Of a stretch of 64,000 bases of DNA, positions 26,743-35,493 are shown piece after piece. The notes below the pieces were generated by a model that saw only the letters and a list, made by a program, of their open reading frames with translations, was not told the DNA's origin and did no database searches. Source of the DNA: UBA5314 sp964635975 (lineage in GTDB: Bacteria; Bacillota; Syntrophomonadia; Syntrophomonadales; Syntrophomonadaceae); assembly GCA_964635975.1 (NCBI GenBank), contig CAZWPO010000012.1, positions 1 to 64,000 on the forward strand, given 5' to 3'. The translations under genes and the position numbers were made by a program. Within the stretch, counting starts at the first letter, position 1. The number at the start of each line of letters is the position of its first letter.

Positions 26743-27158
26743 TAATTGATACAAATGTATTGGTTTCGGGGCTGTTAAATCCGCACAATCATCCGGGTGC
26801 TATCGTTCGCCTTATCGCGGGCGGGCATTTGCAGGTAGTCTACGACGCAAGGATATTGAGTGAATACCGCGAGGTTTTACATCGTCCCCTCTTTGGTTTT
26901 AATCCCCATGATGTCGATGCACTAATTGATTATTTGAAAGATTCGGGATTATTAGTTACAGCCTTTCCGTTAGACATTCACCTGCCTGATCCCGATGACG
27001 AACCATTTCTGGAAGCAGCCATGGCCCAACCTGGCATTATGCTAATAACCGGGAATAAGAAGCATTTTCCTCCCAAAGCTTGTGGTTTGATCACCGTTTA
27101 CAGTCCAGCGGAATTTATAAATTACCTATCCATAAATTATGATAGCCAAAATCTTTAA
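26733..27158 (+). CDS. PIN-domain toxin (COG1569 type)
   Basis: The 141-residue protein has the PIN nuclease acidic residues: the first Asp in IVIDTNVLVSGL, a Glu in LSEYREVLHRP and the later Asp pair in LPDPDDEPFLEAA, followed by LITGNKKHF. It belongs to the putative toxin component PIN family and would cleave RNA, inhibited by the upstream Phd-like protein. All key residues appear intact. Confidence 0.9.
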   Translation: MRIVIDTNVLVSGLLNPHNHPGAIVRLIAGGHLQVVYDARILSEYREVLHRPLFGFNPHDVDALIDYLKDSGLLVTAFPLDIHLPDPDDEPFLEAAMAQPGIMLITGNKKHFPPKACGLITVYSPAEFINYLSINYDSQNL

Positions 27159-27252
27159 CTTCCTTCATACACTCCTCCATGGCCAGATTATTTTAGGGAA
27201 ATAACGTAGGATCGCGAATTAAATCAAAACAGATTGGCGGCACATATCTATG

Positions 27253-27370
27253 ATCCCGTTGTGATAAAATAGTGTCGGTCCTCTGGCACCAAAGGAAAAT
27301 AGAGGGTTTCAGCCCTCTTAATTTTTTGTCTATTTTCATTTCGAACTAATTTACTGCCATTTTTACTGCA
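27253..27370 (+). repeat. 118-bp direct repeat containing the tRNA-Leu 3' tail and terminator, copy 1
   Basis: The copy runs from ATCCCGTTGTGATAAA through CGGTCCTCTGGCACCA, the AGAGGG...CCCTCT terminator and TTACTGCC...TTTTTACTGCA. The middle 55 bases match the tail of the tRNA-Leu half-site at 8577-8635. Copy 2 is at 29232-29348. The two copies bracket the zeta and MNT/HEPN modules. It occupies most of the gene-free stretch 27159-27479. Confidence 0.85.
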
Positions 27371-27417
27371 AGTAGGCATCTACCTATCCTGAGATTTCAG
27401 ATGAGAATTTACCCGAC

Positions 27418-27444
27418 AAAAAAGACTCCCAAAACAAGGAGTCT
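27418..27444 (-). terminator. Terminator of the zeta-like gene
   Basis: On the minus strand AGACTCC and GGAGTCT pair around an 8-base loop, followed by a run of six T. It lies 36 bases after the zeta-like stop codon. Confidence 0.75.
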
Positions 27445-27479
27445 CATAAAGGTAGTTCAACTTGAAGCCCATTTTAGTT

Positions 27480-28118
27480 CTAATTAAAATATTCTTCTGT
27501 CTCTTCAGGGGTTAAGTCATACATAATAAATGAGGAATCCAAGGATAATTCGGCTTTTAGGGCTTCGCACCACTCCGGGCGATGTCCCTTATTGAAAAAA
27601 ATGTATTCATTAGACCGTTTACGGAATAGTTGAGCCGGGTCCCCTTCATCTTCAGTATTATCGTAGACTGTGGCCTGGTCTGCAATTCTAATGATTGCCG
27701 GGAGCAACCCCATACTCCTATAGTAGCGCTGGATTAATTTCTCTTTCGGAACATCGTGGCCACCTTCTGATACTCGTTGTCTAACTCTCCTCAGGTTAAT
27801 CTCTGGATCACTAGTTGTAACGAATAATACATCAACCTCATAACCGAGATCTTTAGCATCTTTAATAAATTCAAGCTTACCCTCGGTAGAAAAAACTGTT
27901 TCAAAAGCGAAAGGATCGCCATTTTCTATTGCCGTCCATCGATCAGCTTCAGCTGCATCCATAGCCTCTTTATAGCGATCCTCCATTGATTCGAGGTGAC
28001 CAAAAAACCTTATGTAATTGTCCGGGCAGATATACTTCATTCCAAATTGATCAATATATCCTTCAACTATGGTTGATTTACCCGAACCGTTTGGTCCTGC
28101 CACCACTAGTAGCTTCAA
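27480..28118 (-). CDS. Zeta-toxin-like P-loop kinase
   Basis: The 212-residue protein begins KLLVVAGPNGSGKSTIVEGY, a Walker A motif typical of zeta toxins and related UDP-sugar or small-molecule kinases. The lid and substrate region have ENGDPFAFETVFSTEGKLEF and FVTTSDPEINLRRVRQRVSEGGHDVP, both hallmark zeta-like segments. The start is TTG at 28118, overlapping the stop of the 57-residue upstream gene by two bases. Zeta toxins phosphorylate UDP-N-acetylglucosamine; whether this protein does is inference. A chimeric second copy is at 29357-29857. Confidence 0.85.
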   Translation of the reverse strand: MKLLVVAGPNGSGKSTIVEGYIDQFGMKYICPDNYIRFFGHLESMEDRYKEAMDAAEADRWTAIENGDPFAFETVFSTEGKLEFIKDAKDLGYEVDVLFVTTSDPEINLRRVRQRVSEGGHDVPKEKLIQRYYRSMGLLPAIIRIADQATVYDNTEDEGDPAQLFRKRSNEYIFFNKGHRPEWCEALKAELSLDSSFIMYDLTPEETEEYFN

Positions 28119-28288
28119 TTAGCAATAAGCCTTTGCCTTCTTCGCTTCGAAGACAATTCCTCATGAGTTTTAGCAGCAGCCGCATCCAGCTTTTCGGCTG
28201 TGACTTTATAACTGTAAGGTTTTCTGAGATTTGCTATTATTGATCGAGCAGCTTTTTCTTCTGGTGTAGCTTTTGGTATTTTTGCCAT
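28115..28288 (-). CDS. Small antitoxin-like partner of the zeta-like kinase
   Basis: This 57-residue gene starts MAKIPKATPEEKAARSII behind AGAGGTG and ends RRRQRLIAN. It overlaps the kinase start (TTGA), which points to translational coupling. The basic, helical, coiled-coil-like sequence fits a small antitoxin or ribbon-helix-type partner. No named family is recognised. A truncated copy of its last 23 codons lies at 29854-29925. Confidence 0.7.
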   Translation of the reverse strand: MAKIPKATPEEKAARSIIANLRKPYSYKVTAEKLDAAAAKTHEELSSKRRRQRLIAN

Positions 28289-28565
28289 TTAAAACACCTC
28301 TCTAATATAAGGCCGTTTGTAACTTTAATTTTAAGACTTATTTCAGAACTAGGCAAGTTACCGGATATAATGCTTTATAGGTTATTATATTTATCGCAAA
28401 TGCCGCCAAAACGTTGAATTGGTTCCCTATTTTATAATTATCTCGGCTGGCTACGTATTTAAGGCTCCACCTTTTCCCCGCAGAATACTTTGGATAATTT
28501 TGGTACAAGACATCCTTGCCCCTGATCTCCCCTACCCCTAAAATGGAAGAAAGGTGGTGAAAGGT

Positions 28566-28868
28566 TTGGCTGGGAAAATAAGCGAGAAAACTGAAGTGCT
28601 TAATCAAATATCATCGATTCGCGAAGAACTGAATGAACGTTTCACCGTTAAACGTATTGGCATTTTTGGCTCGTTCGCCAGAGGTGAGGAGAAGGCCGAA
28701 AGCGACATCGATATCATCGTAGAGCTTGATGAGCAGACGTTCGATCACTATATGGAATTGAAATTCAGGCTGGAAGAAGTACTGCAGCGTCCAGTAGACC
28801 TGATTATTGCTGATACAGTTAAACCACGCCTTAAACCGATTATTGAGCGGGAGGTTATCTATGTCTAG
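28566..28868 (+). CDS. mntA: MntA-like minimal nucleotidyltransferase antitoxin
   Basis: The 100-residue protein has the minimal nucleotidyltransferase signature GSFARGEEKAESDIDIIVEL, in which the GSF and D-x-D residues are intact. MntA antitoxins transfer AMP to the HEPN toxin partner and silence it. The TTG at 28566 (AGKISEKTEV) is placed correctly behind GGTGGTGA; GTG codons at 28554-28557 are inside that site. The end overlaps the HEPN gene by 8 bases. Here the partner is frameshifted. Confidence 0.85.
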   Translation: MAGKISEKTEVLNQISSIREELNERFTVKRIGIFGSFARGEEKAESDIDIIVELDEQTFDHYMELKFRLEEVLQRPVDLIIADTVKPRLKPIIEREVIYV

Positions 28869-29204
28869 AGATCCCCGCCTTTATCTGGACGATATCCTCG
28901 AAGCTATTGATAATATTCATGAATTTCTGTCTGACATTGATTTTGAACAATTTGAGAAAGATAAAAAGCTCAATATGCGGCACTCCGGTGTTTAGAAATT
29001 ATTGGTGAAGCATCCGGCCGCCTTGTAAATAATTATAAAGACATAGCACCCGAAATCGAGTGGCGAAAAATCATTGCATTACGAAACATCTTAATTCATG
29101 AATATTTCGGTATCAGCTTGCCTATTGTTTGGGATGTCATCCAAAATAAGCTTGCCCCTCTTGAAGAATCATGCAAAATGCTTCTGAAACAGCTAAAGAA
29201 TTAA
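28861..29204 (+). pseudogene. hepT: HEPN toxin gene (HepT-like) with a one-base frameshift
   Basis: The ATG at 28861 opens a normal HEPN start (SRDPRLYLDDILEAIDNI). After EKDKK the frame shifts at an A5 run (28963-28967) and stops at 28995. In the next frame the family sequence continues without interruption (ALRCLEIIGEASGRLVNNYK...) to a TAA at 29202, and includes the RN-x3-H catalytic motif as RNILIH. One added A would give an intact 114-residue protein. The cause could be a real mutation, a phase-variable homopolymer or an assembly error. Confidence 0.85.
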
Positions 29205-29231
29205 AGAATCCCCCTAATACCAACTTTAATA

Positions 29232-29348
29232 ATCCCGTTGTGATAAAGTAGTGTCGGTCCTCTGGCACCATAGAAAAATAGAGGGTTACAGCCCTCTTAA
29301 TTATTTGTCTATATATCTCATATCTAATTTACTGCCGTTTTTACTGCA
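29232..29348 (+). repeat. Direct repeat containing the tRNA-Leu 3' tail and terminator, copy 2
   Basis: This 117-bp copy matches 27253-27370 from ATCCCGTTGTGATAAA to TTTTTACTGCA, with scattered changes (ATAAAGTAG for ATAAAATAG, TTATTTGTC for TTTTTTGTC). The distance between copies is 1,979 bp. It lies just past the HEPN gene and before the chimeric zeta gene. Confidence 0.85.
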
Positions 29349-29356
29349 GTTTTATA

Positions 29357-29857
29357 TTAACCAAACCAATTAAGTAATCCGGGCATTAGAATCAACGACA
29401 ATTTCCACCATATTAGAAAAATAAGAATCCAGGCTAGTAATGTTATTATATTTTCAATTTCCTTCGATTCATTGTAGGACAACATTTTAAATCTTCCAGG
29501 CTTTGAACGTTCTTTAATAATCGGCCAGAAAACAGGAATACCATTGTCCGTAAAAGCGTCTGTCAAAAGATGCATTCCATAACCGAGATCTTTAGCATCT
29601 TTAATAAATTCAAGCTTACCTTCGGTAGAAAAGACTGTTTCAAAAGCAAAAGGATCGCCATTTTCTATTGTGGTCCATCGATCAGCCTCAGCTGAATCCA
29701 TAGCCTCTTTATAGCGATCCTTCATTGATTCAAGGTGACCAATAAATCTTGTGTAATTGTCCGGGCAGATATACTTCATTCCGAATTGATCAATATATCC
29801 TTCAGCTATAGTCGATTTACCCGAACCGTTTGGTCCCGCCACCACTAGTAGCTTCAA
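29357..29857 (-). pseudogene. Chimera: zeta-like N-terminus fused to a YdjM-type membrane-protein tail
   Basis: Residues 1-93 repeat the zeta-like kinase of 27480-28118, including the intact Walker A. At about 29578 the match ends abruptly and the frame continues into HLLTDAFTDNGIPVFWP, a signature of YdjM-family membrane-bound metal-dependent hydrolases, followed by a membrane helix (ITLLAWILIFLIWWKLSLI). The open frame is an accident of recombination or a new fusion. It lacks the zeta C-terminal half and most of YdjM, so neither function is likely to be kept. Confidence 0.75.
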
Positions 29858-29925
29858 TTAGCAATAAGCCTTTGCCTTCTTCGCTTCGAAGACAATTCCT
29901 CATGAGTTTTAGCAGCAGCCGCATC
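29854..29925 (-). pseudogene. Truncated copy of the zeta-partner gene
   Basis: The last 23 codons of the 28115-28288 gene (from DAAAAKTHEEL to RQRLIAN) are repeated here. The copy breaks off at GCATC. Together with the chimeric kinase it forms a 348-bp duplication (29578-29925 matching 27839-28186). Confidence 0.75.
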
Positions 29926-29983
29926 TATAACCGCACCTCCCGATGCGTTCAGTTACATTAACTGGTTGCTTTTTTAAGGCACA

Positions 29984-30066
29984 AGAACCGTCCCCGCGCC
30001 TTCCCGCGCCTTCAAGAACCGTCCCCGCGCCTTTTCCCACGCCTTCCCACGCCTTCCCACGCCTTC
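29984..30066. repeat. Short tandem repeats with AAGAACCGTCCCCGCGCC and TTCCCACGCC units
   Basis: AAGAACCGTCCCCGCGCC occurs twice (about 29985 and 30012), followed by three TTCCCACGCC units. This pattern resembles interspersed GC-rich repeats seen in related Clostridia. Immediately after it, AAATAATTATAAAGACATAG at 30064 repeats a stretch of the HEPN gene (29029), so the region 29928-30084 is a patchwork of scars with no gene. Confidence 0.6.
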
Positions 30067-30156
30067 AAATAATTATAAAGACATAGCCCTGCCATCTGCC
30101 AAAACTTCGTTGGAAATGAGGTCAGATGAACGCGCCGGTTAACTGGCCACCAAATT

Positions 30157-30780
30157 TCACTGTCTCCCCCCTGCCAGGCAGCCTTCACTGGCCGCAAACA
30201 TTACTAACTGCAGTCTGTCTTTAAAACCATAGCGCAGAAGCATGCGGGAGATATAATTGCGCACTGTTCCGTGGCTCAAAAAAAGGAGTTCGGATATTTC
30301 ACGCGCGCTCTTTCCCTCCAATAAAAGGTGTAAAATGCTTAGTTCAGTATCGGAAAAAACCGCCCTTACTTGACCGCCTGGCTTTCTCGCTTCCTTTTGA
30401 GCCGGGAATATTCGGTACTTTTTCATGGTGTCACGGATAATTGATACAAGCTCCTCAAGTTGGACATCCTTGAGCACATAGCCATCAGCCCCGGCATCCA
30501 TAGCGCTTTGAATATTGTTTTCATCTCCAAAGGCGCTTAGAATTAGCACTTTGACTTGCTGCATCTCAGATTTAATTGTCCTGGCTGCATCGATACCATT
30601 TCCGCTGCGGGTATATATGTCCATCAAAACTATATCCGGTTTTTTAGTTTTGCATAGTTCAAGAGCCTGGTCAGCGCATTCTGATGCGCCCACTATTTCA
30701 AAATCCTGGTTGTCCGCCAGAGCCGCCACAAGAGTCTCACACAGCAGCATTTGATCCTCTATAATCAGAATACGAATCAT
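30157..30780 (-). CDS. NarL/LuxR-type response regulator
   Basis: The 207-residue protein has a receiver domain (phosphoacceptor Asp in IVLMDIY near residue 56, acidic pair in IIEDQ near 8-9, Lys in YVLKDV) and a C-terminal LuxR-type HTH (TELSILHLLLEGKSAREISELL...GTVRNYISRML). It is encoded divergently from the sensor fusion at 30937 and is probably phosphorylated by the histidine kinase at 33512. The usual length supports the ATG at 30780. Confidence 0.9.
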   Translation of the reverse strand: MIRILIIEDQMLLCETLVAALADNQDFEIVGASECADQALELCKTKKPDIVLMDIYTRSGNGIDAARTIKSEMQQVKVLILSAFGDENNIQSAMDAGADGYVLKDVQLEELVSIIRDTMKKYRIFPAQKEARKPGGQVRAVFSDTELSILHLLLEGKSAREISELLFLSHGTVRNYISRMLLRYGFKDRLQLVMFAASEGCLAGGRQ

Positions 30781-30936
30781 CGGAATTTCCCTCCCATTCC
30801 TCCGCAGAATATATACCTATTGGAATATATTTTCTATGGATGCAATAAATCCTTTATCAGTCAAATACATGTCACGATTGTGTTACAATATCGTTAAGCC
30901 TCATTAGGAGATTAATTCTCATTCCGGGGAGTTGTT

Positions 30937-33537
30937 ATGCGTGTAATTGTCGCTGCATTTTTTCTAATGGCACTGGCTTTTGTTTTTCCTCAGACAATCT
31001 GGGCCGATGATGAAAAAGCCCGGGTTCTAACAGAAGAAAACTATTTTTCCAATCTTGATAAGGTGATTCAGGATTCTGGAATCGCGGTTAATCTTACAAC
31101 AATAGACGCCCACCGGCTTGCCTTGCATCTAGCCGATTTCCATGGAATCGTGCAGCTCGATCAGTCCCGATGGCTGGCTTTGCAGGAGGCTGGCTGGACC
31201 GATGGCAAGTGGACTCCTGATTACGAATGCACCGTAGTATTTGTTGTTGATCAAAGCCGCGCACCGCCAATCCGGGGATGGCATGATCTGTTGACTAGTG
31301 ATGTACCGATCGCTATCTCTCATTATGAGACTTCCCTGGGGCAAAGTACCATTCTCGCCTGCGCCCTGGCCCGGGGTGGTGATGAAGGCAACCTGACTCC
31401 GGCTTTAACTTATTTCAGGACTTTGCACCAGGCTGGACGTCTATACGATACTGGTGAAAGATACGATTATCAATTTGATCACGCGATGCTTACCAAAGCT
31501 CCCGTCGCTATTATGTGGGATTATCAAGCCGCCGCAATAAAAAAGGAACTGGGCAGCAATTATGTCATCGTAGTCCCGGAAGAAGGATCGCTAAAAATAG
31601 AAGCCGGGCTTTCCCTATCCAGATATTCCAACCCTTCCGATAGAGCCCTAAAAGCTTATTTACAAAGCGAAAGGGGCCGGGAACAATTGAGTCTGGCTGG
31701 TTTTTGCCCAGCGGGGAGCGATTTGGCATACGCACTCAAACTGCCCAATCCTACCTCTTTCTACACCATAACGGACCACAGGCAGTGGATTACTACTTCC
31801 TCTAACCTGAAGGCCTCCTGGAAAAGGCAGGTCCGGCTCACCCATCTCTATTCGCTCGCATCCCGCAGTGAAATGATGCTTTTTTCCTTGCTCATGTTTT
31901 TTTTGTTGATCTTCTGGAGCGCCAGTATGTATATGCGTATATCTCCCGGCCTGGTCAGGCGCATTTTTGTCGCCTTCGCTGCTTTTCTCTTATGGCTGCT
32001 TATATTAAAACTAATTAAAGTACTGACCGTGGATGATATGGAAATATTTATTTGGCATCTATGGTACACCGCTCTACCAGCATATGCCCCGCTGTGGTGC
32101 TGGATGTGCTATGCCTTTGTCTATGAACGCATGCCCCCCGGGCCAGTTCTTTTTGCACTTGTGGCGCCAGCACTGTTCTTTGCCCTGGCCGGGCTAACCA
32201 ATGATCTTCATCAGGCGATGCTCATTTTACCAGCAGATAGGATAAATATAGGAGCACAATACTCACACGGGTGGATATACTGGACCATGTTGGTCTTTCA
32301 GGCATTGTACATAGTGAGCGGGGTCGCGCTTCTGTTGCGGTTCGGATACAGCCGGCACAAAAAAAGGCAAGCCACTTATGTCCTGCTTTTCGCAACTATC
32401 ATCTTATCTTTTTCGTTGCTGTACGTAAAAAAAGTGCCTTTTTTCTTCGAATTGGATTTTGTGGTTGTGCTAATCCTGTTATTTGTAGTTTTCATGGAGA
32501 TTCTGGCCCGGGACCGATTGCTGGGTATCAACTACGCTATCAAACCATTCCTCGCGGAATTCAAAGTTCCCCTGGCCGCATTAAACGAGTCGGGAGAATG
32601 GATTTACAGAAATGCGGCCATGATGGCGTTTACCGCTGAAACACCTGCTGCTCTGTCCGCCTCCGATATTAAAGGGCTCCTGACCCTGCCGGCCAATATA
32701 ACCGGCCTTAATTTCCCGGGAGTTAAGCTTCACAGCAGCAGGATATTTCATCCTTTGATAACTCGAATTCCCGGGGGTTATTCACTGGTTCTCGAAGACA
32801 GAAGCGAAGTGGAAGCAATGTTCAAAGTACTGGCAGAAAAACAGGAGGGCCTAAGACAAATCAACCGCCTGCTCAAGCGCCGGCATGATATGGAGTCATT
32901 TTTGGCTGCCACCCGTGAAAAAGCTGAATCTATGGCCAGGCTGGAGGCGGCACTTTCTCTCAAGCTCAGGGAGCTGTACCACTGCATGACCAGCATAGGA
33001 AATGAAGATAATTTGACCAATTGGCTGCACAAACTGCAATATGCCCGGCTACTGGCCGGTTTCTGCCATAGCCGCCTGCGTATCAGCATTATGTCACTCA
33101 ACAGTCCAACTGCCGATTTTAATTATCTCTGCGACATTTTCAAAAAAACGCTCAAAGACCTTGACAATTATAATATAAATTCCTATCTCTCGATTCAGGG
33201 GGAAGGCCGACTGCCATCTGAAATAGCTCTGATACTCTATGAAGCTCTGTTCATCACCTTGAAATTAGTGGTCGGGCTGCCCGGATTATCGCTTTATCTA
33301 GGCTTGAGATTGGATAATTCAGGTATAAACTTTTTCATCAGACTGCCACTCCTGGTTGAGGAAATCGAACAACTAAATGGATCGCACAGCTTATCCTTTG
33401 GTCAATATGACCTTGAATTATTGCAAAAGTACAACGGTAAATTTGAACATCTGGATGATGATGATGGCTCGCTGATCAGGTTAAGTTTTATGATAGGTGG
33501 TGAGGAAACAGATGAAACTGTATCTTGCCACATTTGA
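30937..33537 (+). CDS. Solute-binding protein/multi-TM/degenerate histidine-kinase fusion (sensor)
   Basis: The 866-residue protein has a signal peptide (1-24, ending IWA) and then an extracytoplasmic solute-binding-like domain (about 25-280, with a conserved YDYQFDHAMLTKAPVAIMWD region). A membrane domain of about eight helices (315-530) resembles the 7TM sensor modules of histidine kinases. A PAS-like segment follows (540-620), then a coiled coil (640-690) and a C-terminal part that looks like an ATPase domain without its N-box (EALFITLKLVV in place of E-A-x-x-N-x-x-x-H). No phosphoacceptor His is evident. It overlaps the next gene by 26 bases. I infer a ligand-sensing, inactive kinase partner. 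Confidence 0.75.
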   Translation: MRVIVAAFFLMALAFVFPQTIWADDEKARVLTEENYFSNLDKVIQDSGIAVNLTTIDAHRLALHLADFHGIVQLDQSRWLALQEAGWTDGKWTPDYECTVVFVVDQSRAPPIRGWHDLLTSDVPIAISHYETSLGQSTILACALARGGDEGNLTPALTYFRTLHQAGRLYDTGERYDYQFDHAMLTKAPVAIMWDYQAAAIKKELGSNYVIVVPEEGSLKIEAGLSLSRYSNPSDRALKAYLQSERGREQLSLAGFCPAGSDLAYALKLPNPTSFYTITDHRQWITTSSNLKASWKRQVRLTHLYSLASRSEMMLFSLLMFFLLIFWSASMYMRISPGLVRRIFVAFAAFLLWLLILKLIKVLTVDDMEIFIWHLWYTALPAYAPLWCWMCYAFVYERMPPGPVLFALVAPALFFALAGLTNDLHQAMLILPADRINIGAQYSHGWIYWTMLVFQALYIVSGVALLLRFGYSRHKKRQATYVLLFATIILSFSLLYVKKVPFFFELDFVVVLILLFVVFMEILARDRLLGINYAIKPFLAEFKVPLAALNESGEWIYRNAAMMAFTAETPAALSASDIKGLLTLPANITGLNFPGVKLHSSRIFHPLITRIPGGYSLVLEDRSEVEAMFKVLAEKQEGLRQINRLLKRRHDMESFLAATREKAESMARLEAALSLKLRELYHCMTSIGNEDNLTNWLHKLQYARLLAGFCHSRLRISIMSLNSPTADFNYLCDIFKKTLKDLDNYNINSYLSIQGEGRLPSEIALILYEALFITLKLVVGLPGLSLYLGLRLDNSGINFFIRLPLLVEEIEQLNGSHSLSFGQYDLELLQKYNGKFEHLDDDDGSLIRLSFMIGGEETDETVSCHI

Positions 33538-34960
33538 TCAACTGATTGGGCTAAGTATTCTTCTCTTTATTACTCTAGCTGTGCAGTCGCTCCATATTGC
33601 AGCAGTATTATACCAGTTTTCGGCTACAGATCGCTTAAAACGAATCGCGCTCCCTGCCGCCCAGCTTTTCTATACCCTGTTTACAGCCCTCGAAGCTGCC
33701 TTCGTACAGATAAAAACGATCGAAGCCGGATTGGCCGCATTCCCGGAGCCACTGCGCTACGCACCGCTGGTCCCGGTCGTAATTATATCAGCAGAACTTG
33801 CAGCCCGCCGCGGGCCAACGGATCCAAAGCTTTCTCAGTTCGGGCTCATGCTTTTATTTCTTGCCCGCTTGCCATTCTTTGATAAATACTTGGGAGAGCA
33901 CTATTATACTTTGGTGTTGATTACGTCCTCGGCCGTCCTCATATATTCTACGCTGGCCTTTATGACTCTTATACGCTTGGCAAGAAGTACTATTACTGCC
34001 GCCACACCAAAATCGATTTTTGATTCAATGGTCTACGGGGCGCTTATAGCCAACCACAGAGGCAAAGTTCTGATTATCAATCCGGCTATGAACCGGATTG
34101 TTAAAACCCTGGGATTGACGGAACCGGGCTACGTCAAAGCCCTGGAAACAGAGCTGGAAGATAGGGCAGTCCAGAATCAAGTGCAGTCTACGCCTGATGG
34201 CTGCTTGCTGCTCAGTTCAGGTGGAAATGCTTTCTGGTTTAATAAAGAGACTTTCCTGGTAAAAAATCGTTCGTATCAAATGATTACCGCAAGTGAAGTC
34301 ACCAGAACCTATTTATTAATGCTTGAAACTGCACAAGCCAACGTGGAACTAGAAGAAGCGAACAACGGGCTTGCGAATTTAGTTGAAGAAGCCTCCCAGA
34401 CTGCGTCCTTAGCCGAAAAACTCCGCATCAACCAGCTGGCTCATGATATATTAGGTCAGCGTCTTACCCTGGCTACTTCCTCCATCGACCTGGCTATACA
34501 TAAAGGAGTCAGTGAGAGAAAAGAAATCGACCAGCGGATTCATAATTCAGCCTTACTGCTGGATCAGAGTTTGGACGATTTATTTAGCGAAAAAGAAATG
34601 GGCTTCCAAGAAATGTTCCAGTCGCTGTCAGATATTTTTGACCTGATTGAAGTCAAGATCCATCTCGCTGGCGACCTTCCCCAATCTAGTCATGATGCCT
34701 TATTAGGTCGCATCCTCCGTGAAGCCGTAACCAACGCAGTAAGACACGGGCGTGCGCTAAATATTTATGTGGATATCACGCATGGCACACAACAGCTAAG
34801 CATGACGATAAAAAACGATGGGATAAGGCCAGGCGGACCACTCTTCTTCAATACAGGTATGGAAGGGATACGCCAGCAGCTACTCAAAATAGGAGGGCGC
34901 CTGGAGATGGACACGCAAGCAGAATTTGTTCTAAAAACCACGCTGCCATTAGACGAGTAA
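33512..34960 (+). CDS. Membrane sensor histidine kinase
   Basis: The 482-residue protein has five or six membrane helices in the first 170 residues, then a PAS-like region, a coiled coil and a kinase core. The phosphoacceptor region is NQLAHDILGQRLTLA, the N-box is LREAVTNAVRHG and a G-box-like GMEGIRQQL follows. This is the NarX/ComP-like arrangement that pairs with NarL-type regulators. The ATG at 33512 is preferred because GGTGAGG lies 5 bases before it. It is co-transcribed with the fusion sensor and probably phosphorylates the regulator at 30157-30780. Confidence 0.85.
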   Translation: MKLYLATFDQLIGLSILLFITLAVQSLHIAAVLYQFSATDRLKRIALPAAQLFYTLFTALEAAFVQIKTIEAGLAAFPEPLRYAPLVPVVIISAELAARRGPTDPKLSQFGLMLLFLARLPFFDKYLGEHYYTLVLITSSAVLIYSTLAFMTLIRLARSTITAATPKSIFDSMVYGALIANHRGKVLIINPAMNRIVKTLGLTEPGYVKALETELEDRAVQNQVQSTPDGCLLLSSGGNAFWFNKETFLVKNRSYQMITASEVTRTYLLMLETAQANVELEEANNGLANLVEEASQTASLAEKLRINQLAHDILGQRLTLATSSIDLAIHKGVSERKEIDQRIHNSALLLDQSLDDLFSEKEMGFQEMFQSLSDIFDLIEVKIHLAGDLPQSSHDALLGRILREAVTNAVRHGRALNIYVDITHGTQQLSMTIKNDGIRPGGPLFFNTGMEGIRQQLLKIGGRLEMDTQAEFVLKTTLPLDE

Positions 34961-35493
34961 TTCAGACAGAACGCCAGTATTAGCCCCAGGTTTTTTAAAC
35001 TAACTTTGTGACAACTGTAACCCGGGCAGTGATGACAGGTGTGAATTGTTGTAACCAATGCCAGTGAATACAATAAAGAAGATTGTAGTTCCGAAAGCCG
35101 TCGTTATTTCTGTCCTGTGGAAGTGTTTTTTACAAAATATCTACCATTAATATTTTTCAGAATTTAGCTTTTTAAATGAATTTATACATTGACAACGATA
35201 TAGCTTATCAATGCAGTGCAAAGCTTACCATATCTTGTCTTGGATACGAAGGAGCGGTCCGGCAATGGCGGTTTTACCAGATCCCCCCTTCTGCTTTGCA
35301 GTGCGGCCAGCAATTGGTCTGAAGTCATAAACCACGCCGTTATATTTGTGGAGACGGAATTGTATGGAGAAATTTATTCTTGTCAGGAAGGAGGTTGGCA
35401 TCTAAACAAGGATGGTCCCCATAATATTAAACAGTAGTGCGCTTGCGCTTCTGATTAATATGCAACGAGTTGCAAAAACGAGGAGGAGATGCT
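34961..35493. other. Intergenic region before the lipoprotein cluster
   Basis: This 533-base stretch has no convincing gene; a 73-codon plus-strand frame at 35216 lacks any recognisable sequence. It must hold the promoter of the gene at 35494; a TTGACA at 35189 has no convincing -10 at 17 bases. No clear riboswitch or RNA gene is seen. Confidence 0.35.
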
